A stretch of 64,000 bases of DNA from NCBI RefSeq assembly GCF_000430995.1, contig NZ_HF952039.1, positions 65,407 to 129,406 on the forward strand, in the 5' to 3' direction. The notes beneath the pieces are model-generated. The model was given only the letters and a program-made list of their open reading frames with translations. It was not told where the DNA came from and made no database searches. Made by a program: the position numbers and the translations under genes. Of this stretch, positions 7,834 through 16,360 are shown one piece after another; position 1 is the stretch's first letter; every line of letters starts with the position of its first letter. The DNA comes from Thermobrachium celere DSM 8682. Its GTDB lineage: Bacteria; Bacillota; Clostridia; Clostridiales; Caloramatoraceae.

Positions 7834-7862
7834 ATTTTACAGGATACTTGCCAAACTGTCAA
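7834..7862 (-). promoter_or_regulatory. Promoter of the lysine riboswitch transcript
   Basis: TTGACA (7862-7857) and TAAAAT (7839-7834) are separated by 17 bp on the minus strand. The promoter lies immediately after the psuG stop codon at 7869. No terminator separates them, so psuKG transcripts could also read into the riboswitch. Confidence 0.8.
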
Positions 7863-7868
7863 CATCTT

Positions 7869-8777
7869 TTATAAATTTTTTGCAATTTGTGCAGCAAGTT
7901 TTACATTGTTAAATACAAGTTGGATATTAGACTCAAGGCTCTTTCCACCTGTAATATCCTTAACCTTTGCAAGTAAAAATGGAGTTGATTCTTTTCCCTT
8001 TATTCCCTTCTCTTCTGCTTCCTTTAATGCATCCTCTATAGCTCTATTTATAGTATCATAATCCATTTCATATTCCTCAGGAATTGGATTTGCAACAACG
8101 ACTCCACCTTTTAAATTAAGTTCCCATTTAACCTTAAGCATTTTTGCTATCTCCTCTGGTGTATCTAGTCTGTAATCAACCTTAAATCCACTTCTTCTTG
8201 TATAGAAGGCTGGAAGCTCATCTGTTCTATATCCTACAACTGGAACTCCAAAAGTTTCAAGGTATTCAAGAGTAAGACCTAAATCAAGTATTGATTTAGC
8301 ACCTGCGCAAACCACTGCAACATTTGTATTTGCAAGCTCTTGAAGATCTGCTGAAATATCAAAGGTCTCTTGTGCACCTCTGTGTACTCCACCTATTCCA
8401 CCAGTTGCAAACACCTTAATTCCTGCAAGTGCTGCTATAATCATAGTTGATGCAACAGTTGTTGCTCCATCTAATCCCTTTGCAACTATATATGGGATGT
8501 CTCTTCTACTTACCTTTACTATTTCTCTTCCCTTTTTACCTAGGTATTCTATCTCTTCCTTGGTTAAACCTGCCTTTAGCTTTCCACCTATGATTGCTAT
8601 TGTTGCTGGAACTGCTCCATTTTGTCTTACTATCTCCTCAACCTTAAGTGCTGTTTCAACATTTTGTGGATATGGCATACCATGAGATATTATTGTAGAT
8701 TCAAGTGCTACAACAGGCTTTCCATTTTCAAGTGCCTCTTTTACTTCATTTGAAAGAACCAAATAATCCTTTAACAT
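7869..8777 (-). CDS. psuG: Pseudouridine-5'-phosphate glycosidase
   Basis: Cleaves pseudouridine 5'-phosphate to uracil and ribose 5-phosphate, the second step of pseudouridine catabolism. The 302-residue protein shows the family motifs [17 protein letters not shown] at the N-terminus (metal and substrate site), [24 protein letters not shown] near residue 120 and [15 protein letters not shown] near 190. Length is typical. Its start overlaps the end of the upstream psuK-like kinase by 7 bp, so the two genes are translationally coupled and act in series. The ATG at 8777 follows GGAGTT within the kinase coding region. Confidence 0.95.
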   Translation of the reverse strand: MLKDYLVLSNEVKEALENGKPVVALESTIISHGMPYPQNVETALKVEEIVRQNGAVPATIAIIGGKLKAGLTKEEIEYLGKKGREIVKVSRRDIPYIVAKGLDGATTVASTMIIAALAGIKVFATGGIGGVHRGAQETFDISADLQELANTNVAVVCAGAKSILDLGLTLEYLETFGVPVVGYRTDELPAFYTRRSGFKVDYRLDTPEEIAKMLKVKWELNLKGGVVVANPIPEEYEMDYDTINRAIEDALKEAEEKGIKGKESTPFLLAKVKDITGGKSLESNIQLVFNNVKLAAQIAKNL

Positions 8778-9862
8778 AATCCCAACTCCTTTTGTTTATC
8801 TTTAACATTTTGTACTGTTAACCTATCTGAAATAGTATCCTTTGAAGAAAGCGTTATTGCTGCTGCCGACATAGCAAATTTAACTGTTTCTTCAATTGTA
8901 AATTCATTTAAATATCCATATACTAACCCAGCCAAAAAGGCATCTCCTGCACCAGTTGCATTAACTACCTCAACCTTTGGCATTTTTATTATGTGTATTC
9001 CTTTTTTGCTTCCATAAATCACACCTTTTTCTCCAAGGCTTATAAATACATTTCTAACTCCCTTATTTAAAAGGACTTCGCAGGCCTTTTTACCTTTATC
9101 CACACTATCAACACAAATTCCTGTTAAAACTTCTGCTTCATAAATATTTGGTTTTACTGTGTGAAAATTACCTATAATGTCCCTTACCTTCTCTGCCTTT
9201 GCTGTTGATACAGTATCTAAAAACAAAATCAAATCATCAAATTCAGTTAAAACTTCAATTGCTTCCTTTGGAATATTAGTATCTACAACACAAAGCCTTG
9301 AGCCCTCTATTATCTTCCTTTTAGCCTTAATGTAATCAACATTGATTTTTTCACATATGTCCATACAGGATAGAGCAACTTCCATATCTCCCTTTTCATT
9401 TAAAATTGAAAGATATGTGGATGTATATTCTCCTGATAATACTAAACTGTGGGACATATCAATTCCTATATTTTTAGAATGCTCAAGTATTTTCTGACCA
9501 TACACATCTTCTCCTACGGCTGTTATCAACTTAACATTAACATTAAGCCTTGCTAAATTTTCTGCAACATTTCTTCCAACGCCACCTAAGGACATGTTCA
9601 ATTGACCTGGGTTTGAATCTTTAAACTTAAGCTTTGATTTTGGGAACCCCTGTATGTCTACATTTGCCCCACCTATAACCAAAACATATTCGTCCTCATT
9701 TACAATATATCCTTTACCTAAAATATATCCCTTTTTCATTAGATTTGTTATGTGAACTGCCACTGAAGCCCTTGCTATATTGAGCTTTGATGCTATTTCT
9801 TCTTGAGTTATAAATGGATTTTTCTTAATAAGTTCAAGTATTTCTCTCTCTCTATTCGTCAT
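8771..9862 (-). CDS. psuK: Pseudouridine kinase with N-terminal winged-helix domain
   Basis: PfkB-type kinase that phosphorylates pseudouridine for PsuG. Residues about 1-55 form a MarR/ArsR-like winged helix ([21 protein letters not shown]). Residues about 60-363 are the ribokinase fold, with [13 protein letters not shown] and [14 protein letters not shown] near the start and the anion-hole/catalytic motif [14 protein letters not shown] near residue 302. The HTH-kinase fusion suggests that the enzyme also regulates its own operon in response to substrate. An inverted repeat and a 12-bp direct repeat sit directly upstream. The ATG has AGGTG 6 nt before it. It is the first gene of a psuK-psuG operon. 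Confidence 0.9.
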   Translation of the reverse strand: MTNREREILELIKKNPFITQEEIASKLNIARASVAVHITNLMKKGYILGKGYIVNEDEYVLVIGGANVDIQGFPKSKLKFKDSNPGQLNMSLGGVGRNVAENLARLNVNVKLITAVGEDVYGQKILEHSKNIGIDMSHSLVLSGEYTSTYLSILNEKGDMEVALSCMDICEKINVDYIKAKRKIIEGSRLCVVDTNIPKEAIEVLTEFDDLILFLDTVSTAKAEKVRDIIGNFHTVKPNIYEAEVLTGICVDSVDKGKKACEVLLNKGVRNVFISLGEKGVIYGSKKGIHIIKMPKVEVVNATGAGDAFLAGLVYGYLNEFTIEETVKFAMSAAAITLSSKDTISDRLTVQNVKDKQKELGLC

Positions 9863-9871
9863 AAAATCACC

Positions 9872-9910
9872 TAAACATTTGTTTATTTTATAATCACATG
9901 TTTATTTTAT
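9872..9910. promoter_or_regulatory. Candidate operator of the psuKG operon
   Basis: TAAACATTTGTTTA (9872-9885) is a palindrome with 6-bp arms. The 12-mer TGTTTATTTTAT occurs twice, at 9880-9891 and 9899-9910, with a 19-bp period. Both lie between the start of psuK and the stop of the upstream gene, where the HTH domain of PsuK or another repressor could bind. The region is A+T-rich, so chance contributes. Confidence 0.5.
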
Positions 9911-11835
9911 CATTTATTCTGTTTGATTTCAATAAAAATTAATAAAATTAAGTCAATTAATGATAAAATAAAAAATATTTTAGCTAAACTCTCTCTGTCT
10001 AAGCTTTTTTTAGCTTCACTAAAACTATCCTTAACCTCATAATATCTTAATCTTCCATTTTCATCTACTATACAAATTTGCCCCTTTAGTCTTGGTGTAA
10101 AGTCAAAATTACTTAAATATATGCCGATATTTTTTATGTTTTCACTCTTTACGGTTTTTAATACTGCTAAAAAAGAACCCCTATTATCAAATAGAGAAAA
10201 TGCTGACTCATTTTGCTTTAAACCCATCAACATCTCATAAACCTCTTTGTTTAAACTAGATAATTTAATATTTTCATCTGAATTTATATACATAAAATTA
10301 TTTCTATTTTCATCCAATTGACTTGATACAGTTAAATTGTCTATTACTTTAATGCTATGGCCAAGATAAGAAAATATATTACACAGATACTTTAACTCCC
10401 TTGATGTAATGTTTTTTGGCAGAACTAGGTTTAAATTATTTAAACTATATCCTTCAACAAATGGAGCAGGATAATATATTAAATCTCTTCTAGTTTTATA
10501 TTCTTTAGGTATATAAAATATTGAACTATTTAAAAGAACTGCAAATAGCCTATTGTTATAGTAATCTATGCAATTTTTTTCCCTTGGATAAAGATTATAT
10601 TTAACTTTAACTTCTATATATGAGTTGTTTTTAAATTCCTTTAGAGAAATTTTTAGGCTATCTCCTAAACTCTTTTCTGTAGATAGGGGTTTATCTAGAT
10701 ATGGTCTTCCATTTATAAACACAGTTAAATACGAACTTTTAAAATCCAACATATTAGAGTATCTATATTTTAACTCTAAATATGCATCATCCTTTAATTC
10801 ATATTCTTTAGGAATACCTATCGAAAAAACAGCCTCATTTTGATTATTTAATACAAAATCATCATACCCTAAATCCATCAATGTTAAAGTATCACTTAAA
10901 GTTGTATTGTAATCCATCTTATAACCTTCAAATAATGTTGAAGTTCCTTTTAATCCCTCTAAATATTCCTCATATCCTAACACTTTAACTGCCTCTATAA
11001 TTTTTTTAGAGCTTATGGAGGTTATTAATAAAATATATTTCCCATTAGGAGAAGGAATTAGTTTTATTAATGCTTTATTATTTAATTCTTTTTTTTCGTA
11101 TTCTGTTATGTATGCCTTAAAGCGATCATTTAATTTATTGTAATCTGAAATAACTATTATATTTTTATCTTCATTGTTAAACTCATCTATAAATTTTATA
11201 TTTATATCCAAATTAGAGTAAGGCTCATATTTACCAAATATAGATGATAAATACAAAACTGCATTTATATCATCTAAACTTCTTGAAGTTAAAATCAATG
11301 CATCAACAGGAATATCTTGTCCCTTTTTTAAAAATGGATATGGGAAATCCCTAAGGGTAATATTTTTATTTTCATCTAAATACTCCAAATGTATATACGA
11401 ATCCTCCAAAAACTCAACCCAATTTGCAGGATTTATAAAGTCCAAACAGTCCTCTTTATTTATTACTTTAAAGACCTTAAAACTTAATGTATTAAACCCC
11501 TTTTTTACCTTTTTACTAGGAATAGGAACTGCAGTCTGTATATTTTTTGTTCCAAACAAATTAATAGTTCCAATAGGTGAATTATTTAAATAGATAGTTA
11601 GGGAGGATGATGGATATTTTATCATTTCACTTATATTTATGTTCATATAAACATAGCTGTTATCACTTACAATCCAATGGTCATTTACATAAAAATTCAT
11701 ATTAAATTCATTATACACGCCCTTTATTTCCATGTTTTCTTGTAACTTGTAATTTATAACCTTAACATCTTCACAATGACATTCTGGAGTAAAAATAAAA
11801 AACAGTAATATGAAAAAGTAAATAATTTTTTTCAT
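9910..11835 (-). CDS. BcsB-like periplasmic/extracellular polysaccharide synthase subunit
   Basis: A 641-residue protein with a signal sequence (KKIIYFFILLFFIFTPECHC) and a C-terminal membrane anchor (IFFILSLIDLILLIFIEIKQNK). The body resembles cellulose synthase regulatory subunit BcsB: paired jelly-roll/flavodoxin-like modules with LTIYLNNSPIGTINL and VPIPSKKVKKGFNTLSFKV near residues 80-130, and a second copy of the pattern near 370-410 (LTVFINGRPYLDKPL). In BcsB this arrangement guides the nascent glucan outside the membrane. It is the last gene of an operon whose upstream neighbours are a GT2 synthase, a deacetylase and a GH8 hydrolase. Cellulose itself is not proven; another beta-glucan or modified polymer is possible. 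Confidence 0.75.
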   Translation of the reverse strand: MKKIIYFFILLFFIFTPECHCEDVKVINYKLQENMEIKGVYNEFNMNFYVNDHWIVSDNSYVYMNINISEMIKYPSSSLTIYLNNSPIGTINLFGTKNIQTAVPIPSKKVKKGFNTLSFKVFKVINKEDCLDFINPANWVEFLEDSYIHLEYLDENKNITLRDFPYPFLKKGQDIPVDALILTSRSLDDINAVLYLSSIFGKYEPYSNLDINIKFIDEFNNEDKNIIVISDYNKLNDRFKAYITEYEKKELNNKALIKLIPSPNGKYILLITSISSKKIIEAVKVLGYEEYLEGLKGTSTLFEGYKMDYNTTLSDTLTLMDLGYDDFVLNNQNEAVFSIGIPKEYELKDDAYLELKYRYSNMLDFKSSYLTVFINGRPYLDKPLSTEKSLGDSLKISLKEFKNNSYIEVKVKYNLYPREKNCIDYYNNRLFAVLLNSSIFYIPKEYKTRRDLIYYPAPFVEGYSLNNLNLVLPKNITSRELKYLCNIFSYLGHSIKVIDNLTVSSQLDENRNNFMYINSDENIKLSSLNKEVYEMLMGLKQNESAFSLFDNRGSFLAVLKTVKSENIKNIGIYLSNFDFTPRLKGQICIVDENGRLRYYEVKDSFSEAKKSLDRESLAKIFFILSLIDLILLIFIEIKQNK

Positions 11836-11845
11836 AAAATCCCCC

Positions 11846-13084
11846 CTAAAACCTCTCTGTTTTATACCATTTGTGCTCTCTATTTAAAACCCTATCCTTT
11901 ATAAAGGAATATAATCCTTGAGCTGAAACAATTCCCCAAAGCTTGCAGTAGGTAAAATACATTAGAAATATAAGCATTATATTGTTAAATGTAAATTCTT
12001 CCTTCTCAAGCGACAGAGAAATTGAAACCTCAAGAACAAACATTATGTATGCCAAAAACCAAATTAAAAGAAGATTACCTGTAGTATATACTTTAATATC
12101 AGTTAGGATACCTAATATAAAAACAAGATCGGATATAAAAATTGCAGCTAAAAAAATTACATAGACTAAAAAAAAGTATAAAACATCAGCATAAGCTCTA
12201 TTTTTCCTCATATCTTTGCTTAATAAATATTTATAAACAACATAAATATTTCCCTTAACCCATCTTTTCCTCTGCTTAAACCAAACCCTTAAATTCTCTG
12301 GTTCCTGCTCATAAGTTACAGCCTGAGGGACAAATTTAATTTTAAACCCCATACTATATATCCTAATACTTATTTCTGTATCCTCAGCTATAGCTTTTTC
12401 ATCCCATCCTCCTATTTTATCAAGTATGCATCTTCTCACTAAAAAATTAGTACCTGGAATTGTACACAGGTTAAATATTCTCCATCTTCCTCCCTGTGCC
12501 ATCCACTGAAAGCTTAATCCTTCGATGTTTATAAACCTAGTCAATAAATTTTTATTCTTATTTATAGTTCTAAACTTTCCTATAACAGCACCTAATGTAT
12601 CATCTTTGTTTATCTCTGCCACTAAATACATTAGTGCTCTTTTATCTGGCCTGTTATCAGCATCATATACTGCAATAAGTTCTCCAACTGCATGTTTTAA
12701 CCCTACATTTAATGCATTTGCCTTTCCTCTTCCACCATTTTCTTTATTTGTCCTTACAACCTTCATCCTTCCAGCGAATTCATCCTCAAGCTTACCTAAA
12801 ATAAAGGAGGTGTTATCCATAGATAAATCATCTATTACAATAAGCTCAAATCTATCAATAGGGTAGTTAAGCTCCATTATACTCCTCACAGTCTCCTCTA
12901 TTACCTTTTCTTCATTATGCGCTGGAACTAATATAGATACAAAGGGAAACTGGTCTATTTTAAACTTTTTTCTCCTAACCTCTAAATAATACTTATATCC
13001 AAAGAATGTTAATATACCCCCATAAAAAAGCATTATCCATATAGAATAAAGGGAGAATAAAAAAAACCTATCGTAAAAAATCAT
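11846..13084 (-). CDS. Processive family 2 glycosyltransferase (polysaccharide synthase)
   Basis: Membrane GT2 enzyme of 412 residues. A helix pair near the N-terminus is followed by the catalytic domain: PFVSILVPAHNEEKVI, VIDDLSMDNT (first Asp), AVYDADNRPDKRA (metal-binding DxD), EDTEISIRI (catalytic base) and the processivity motif QRKRW near residue 271. Three or four helices follow. The size and pattern match BcsA/PgaC-like synthases without a PilZ domain. It lies 10 bp upstream of the BcsB-like gene and overlaps the upstream deacetylase by 4 bp, so it is the synthase of this exopolysaccharide operon. The sugar donor cannot be read from sequence. Confidence 0.88.
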   Translation of the reverse strand: MIFYDRFFLFSLYSIWIMLFYGGILTFFGYKYYLEVRRKKFKIDQFPFVSILVPAHNEEKVIEETVRSIMELNYPIDRFELIVIDDLSMDNTSFILGKLEDEFAGRMKVVRTNKENGGRGKANALNVGLKHAVGELIAVYDADNRPDKRALMYLVAEINKDDTLGAVIGKFRTINKNKNLLTRFINIEGLSFQWMAQGGRWRIFNLCTIPGTNFLVRRCILDKIGGWDEKAIAEDTEISIRIYSMGFKIKFVPQAVTYEQEPENLRVWFKQRKRWVKGNIYVVYKYLLSKDMRKNRAYADVLYFFLVYVIFLAAIFISDLVFILGILTDIKVYTTGNLLLIWFLAYIMFVLEVSISLSLEKEEFTFNNIMLIFLMYFTYCKLWGIVSAQGLYSFIKDRVLNREHKWYKTERF

Positions 13085-14661
13085 ACATTCTCCCTCCTTA
13101 TAGTTATGGAATGAATTAAAATAACCACCATACCTAAACTTAAACTTAAAAATATAATGGAGACTGCCTTTTGAATATGGTTGAAGCTAAAATAAAAACT
13201 GTTTATTTTTCTATAATTACATTCAACATTACCACCTTTACTTTGTATTGTTATATCCTTTATATTTACATAGTTATCCTCCATTTTTAAATCATAAAAC
13301 TCAAAACCCTTATCCTCTATCTTTTTAACTATTTTCTTTAGATAATTAATATCCATGAATGTATGAAAATAAAAACCTCCATAGTAATCTCTAACTATAG
13401 ATGCTCTATCTAAATTTTTAAAAATATCATTTATATTATCGCTATATACATATCCTAAATTTTCTGGTATAAGCCTGTTTATAAATTCTATATTTTGGAT
13501 TTTAAAGGGATATGCTGTTGTACAAAAAGAATAGTTTGATGTTTGAATGTGTCCAACGTATGTTGAAAAATGTTTCTTTAAAAAATCATATCCTTCTTTA
13601 TTTATTGCATAATGTGGTGCTTCAAATGCAAGAGGATATATTCCATTTTTGACACACTCTAAAACTGCGCTGTATATTCTATCCTGCATATACTTTTCCA
13701 TATCATCTGAAGGTGGCCTATTATTTTTTATATCCCAAAACTCATATCCTTCCCCTGTCCTTTCATCTCTTATTTGATGAGTATAACCATGTAGTACTAT
13801 ACTTGCCCCATTACTTTGAAGATATCTTATTGTTTCAACAAATTCCCTATTATCAGACATTTTATATATTCTTCCATTCTCCTTATAGGCTGGAATTAGG
13901 GCTATCATATATGGAATTCCTTCACTTTTTAGATAATCTCCAATTCTTCGTAATCTCTTTATATCAACCCTTGCATGAACATCCTCTATTCTAACAAACA
14001 CCTTTTTTTCTTCCCTATGAGGAATTTTTAAAATCTCATGGAGTACATCACAGAGTATGTAAAATACAGGACCTTCAGAATCATATCTTGTAACAACCCA
14101 AATATTGTTATAATTAAATATATAAGGTATTTCCCTTTTTCCATCATTAAAATAAGCTATAACTTGTCCATTTCTTACATCATAAAAATCAACAGAATTC
14201 CTATCCCCTATTCCATACTTACTTCTACTAAAAGGTAACATGCTGTTTTTATAAATTACCTCAACAGCATTAAAATTTTTACCTAAAAATTTAAAGTTTC
14301 CAAACTCATCAAGGCTTAATACATCTTCAAATCCACTTCCTATAAAAGTAACTATCCCCTTATATCTTATTAAATCTTCTTTTAATCTTTCACTCACTTT
14401 TTCATCATCAAGCCCCATTACAAAAACATAATCAAACCTATTAACCAACCCTAATGAATAGTCCCTTTCACTTACCTCATAAACATCTAAATCAAAGTGA
14501 CCTAAAGCCAATTTAAATGTTAAAACCTCATCATTGTCATAACCAAATTTATGTCTTACATCATATACAATTAAAACCTTGTCCTTAACCTTATCTGCAA
14601 AAGCTCTCCCCATCATAAAGCTGAGTATTATAATTAAACTAATCAGTATTTTCTTTAACAT
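13081..14661 (-). CDS. DUF2334-type polysaccharide deacetylase, membrane-anchored
   Basis: Exported protein with an N-terminal signal segment (MLKKILISLIIILSFMMGRAFA), a central NodB-like/DUF2334 deacetylase fold and a C-terminal membrane helix near residues 500-520. Motifs fitting the family are VFVRIEDVHARVDIKRL (catalytic Asp pair), SIVLHGYTHQ (metal-binding His) and LAFEAPHYAINKEGYDFL. A TTG at 14673 is in frame but lies in the ribosome binding site GGAGGGT, so the ATG at 14661 is preferred. It overlaps the GT2 gene by 4 bp and the GH8 gene by 23 bp. In this operon it probably removes acyl groups from the polymer. Confidence 0.82.
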   Translation of the reverse strand: MLKKILISLIIILSFMMGRAFADKVKDKVLIVYDVRHKFGYDNDEVLTFKLALGHFDLDVYEVSERDYSLGLVNRFDYVFVMGLDDEKVSERLKEDLIRYKGIVTFIGSGFEDVLSLDEFGNFKFLGKNFNAVEVIYKNSMLPFSRSKYGIGDRNSVDFYDVRNGQVIAYFNDGKREIPYIFNYNNIWVVTRYDSEGPVFYILCDVLHEILKIPHREEKKVFVRIEDVHARVDIKRLRRIGDYLKSEGIPYMIALIPAYKENGRIYKMSDNREFVETIRYLQSNGASIVLHGYTHQIRDERTGEGYEFWDIKNNRPPSDDMEKYMQDRIYSAVLECVKNGIYPLAFEAPHYAINKEGYDFLKKHFSTYVGHIQTSNYSFCTTAYPFKIQNIEFINRLIPENLGYVYSDNINDIFKNLDRASIVRDYYGGFYFHTFMDINYLKKIVKKIEDKGFEFYDLKMEDNYVNIKDITIQSKGGNVECNYRKINSFYFSFNHIQKAVSIIFLSLSLGMVVILIHSITIRRENV

Positions 14662-15748
14662 AACACCCTCCAACCCTTAAGGCCAAAAGAGCATTTAAGT
14701 TATCAAAGGAATGGGCATAGTTTGTTCTTACATCTCCAAAGGCTCCATATATTTTTGATGATTTGTCTTTAACCTGAAATGCCATCATCCTACGCAATAG
14801 CATATTAAATAGATCAATATCTTTATAATAAAGTGCTATCCTTGCCAAAGTTGCATAAACTGCGGTAGATTCCATAGTGGAGGTTGGCTTTCTAGTTTTT
14901 ATATCATATTGACTATAAATTGCCCCTTTAGTATTCATTTCATTTTTTATAAACTCAATAAAATCAAGGTAGAATATATTGTCCTCTGCTAAATGTTCTA
15001 CAACTATTGCATTTTGAAGCATGTCTGCCTTTAAATCATTTGAATACCTCCTGCTTGTAAAATTATATTTATACGCAAAAAATGGAGTTCCATCAATCTT
15101 ACCATTTTCAAGTATCCACCTAGAGTTCTCATATATACTTTTAAATCTTAAATCATAGTTTCCCATTAAATTGAGGGTATATAAATCTATGTATGAAAGT
15201 GTTATAGTATTTGACTTGTTATATCCATCATAATAATCAACTAAAAAACCTTTCTTGCATTCATATCTATATACTGCAGTAGATATCTTTTTTGCCAAGT
15301 TTATATAATCTTTATTGTCAAATACGCTATAACCGATTATAAGTGCCCTTATAATCCTTAAATCATCTATACTAGCTGAAGCTGAATACTTATAATCCTC
15401 ACCAACCCTCCAAGATACCAAGTTATTTCTTAAAAGCATTCTATTACTAACAAAATCATAATGTTCTCTAAACTTTTCTTCATTTTTAGTGTAAGCATAA
15501 TAGATCATAGCAAGCCCCTCAGATTCAGATAAAACATCCTTTGACCCCTGCTCTAATTTATAATTTGTATAAATTCCCCCTAGGCTGTTTGTTAATTTAT
15601 TTTCTAAAAAGCTTCTAACAAGCCTCTCCTGCTCTGTTTCACATGAATATTCAAAGTTAAAAACAAGCTTTTCCTCCTTCATATTTACCCCCCATAGTAT
15701 AAAAAGTATTGCAATTATAACCAAAATATACCTTTTTATATATACCAC
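14639..15748 (-). CDS. Glycoside hydrolase family 8-like protein (BcsZ-type)
   Basis: Exported or lipid-side enzyme with one N-terminal hydrophobic segment (YILVIIAILFILWGV). The (alpha/alpha)6-barrel signatures of GH8 are visible: LSESEGLAMIYYAYT near residue 75, with the candidate acid Glu, and SASIDDLRIIRALIIGYSVF near 130, matching the conserved catalytic-region Asp pattern. GH8 endoglucanases of the BcsZ type accompany cellulose synthases and trim the product. It is the first gene of the operon. The start is uncertain: GTG at 15748 sits very close to GGGGGAG, and a TTG ten codons downstream has AAAGG at better spacing. Confidence 0.75.
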   Translation of the reverse strand: MVYIKRYILVIIAILFILWGVNMKEEKLVFNFEYSCETEQERLVRSFLENKLTNSLGGIYTNYKLEQGSKDVLSESEGLAMIYYAYTKNEEKFREHYDFVSNRMLLRNNLVSWRVGEDYKYSASASIDDLRIIRALIIGYSVFDNKDYINLAKKISTAVYRYECKKGFLVDYYDGYNKSNTITLSYIDLYTLNLMGNYDLRFKSIYENSRWILENGKIDGTPFFAYKYNFTSRRYSNDLKADMLQNAIVVEHLAEDNIFYLDFIEFIKNEMNTKGAIYSQYDIKTRKPTSTMESTAVYATLARIALYYKDIDLFNMLLRRMMAFQVKDKSSKIYGAFGDVRTNYAHSFDNLNALLALRVGGCYVKENTD

Positions 15749-15847
15749 TCCCCCATATCTTATAGAAATTATATTTAGTAAACCAAAATATTAGAACATA
15801 ATGGTAACACCATAAAAAATATAATTATAAAAAAACTAGTTAAATCA

Positions 15848-15876
15848 TTGACAAATTTCGATATTTGCTTTATACT
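15848..15876 (+). promoter_or_regulatory. Consensus promoter of the small gene at 15922
   Basis: TTGACA (15848-15853) and TATACT (15871-15876) with a 17-bp spacer. The remainder of the 170-bp region between this gene and the divergent GH8 gene is A+T-rich and shows nothing else that I can name. Confidence 0.8.
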
Positions 15877-15921
15877 TAATTTTGGAATTATCTGAATATT
15901 CTTGTATTGGAGGCGACTTCT

Positions 15922-16206
15922 ATGAGCTTATACCACATCGACGCAAACTTAAAAAACTCAATCGATGAAATAGTACAAGAAATAATTGAAAATAACTACG
16001 ATGTAATTGAAATAGATAATGCCTGTGAAGGCTGTGATAGTGATATAGTATTTAGTTGCTTTGACAACCACCCAGCATTTACACTTTTAAAACAACTTCA
16101 ACTTCAAGGAATAAGAGGATATAGATTTGACTGCAATGTATTAAATCTTGATAGAGAAAAAACAATAATTAGAAAATATGATATGACTAACATTAATGAC
16201 ATATAA
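15922..16206 (+). CDS. Small acidic protein of unknown function
   Basis: A 94-residue protein that I do not recognise. It begins MSLYHIDANLKNSIDEIV and is rich in Asp, Asn and Ile, with Cys at CEGC (near residue 38), FSCF and FDCN. There is no signal peptide or membrane segment. In-frame TTG at 15907 overlaps the GGAGG ribosome binding site, so the ATG at 15922 (spacing 8) is the start. It has its own strong promoter and is followed 78 bp later by a strong hairpin. The four cysteines could bind metal, but that is only a possibility. Confidence 0.7.
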   Translation: MSLYHIDANLKNSIDEIVQEIIENNYDVIEIDNACEGCDSDIVFSCFDNHPAFTLLKQLQLQGIRGYRFDCNVLNLDREKTIIRKYDMTNINDI

Positions 16207-16236
16207 TTTTAAATATTATGATTAATTGTTTATTTC

Positions 16237-16280
16237 TTGACATCAGACTTTTTATACTATATACTACAATTGTTAATTGT
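16237..16280 (+). promoter_or_regulatory. Promoter and palindromic operator of the alpha-glucoside PTS operon
   Basis: TTGACA (16237-16242) and TATACT (16260-16265) are 17 bp apart. Starting at the next base, ACAATTGTTAATTGT (16266-16280) is a perfect 6-bp inverted repeat around GTT and would overlap the transcription start. That is a normal position for a repressor such as a GntR- or RpiR-type sugar regulator; the binding protein is not known. Confidence 0.65.
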
Positions 16281-16283
16281 CTG

Positions 16284-16317
16284 AAATATTTGATGGTTTA
16301 CCATCAAATATTTTTTT
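16284..16317 (+). terminator. Strong hairpin with T run in the PTS leader (terminator or attenuator)
   Basis: AAATATTTGATGG and CCATCAAATATTT (13 bp, loop TTTA) are followed by T residues to 16317. It lies downstream of a good promoter but upstream of the PTS start codon at 16361. It therefore either terminates the small upstream gene or acts as an attenuator of the PTS operon. Confidence 0.75.
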
Positions 16318-16360
16318 ACACTTTATGCAATCGTTTGCTCATTTAGAAGGAGGTTTTACT

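Noticed and set aside
16266-16313. BglG/LicT-type ribonucleic antiterminator in the PTS leader
   Set aside because: The leader lacks the conserved antiterminator sequence overlapping the terminator; only a palindrome and the terminator hairpin are present.
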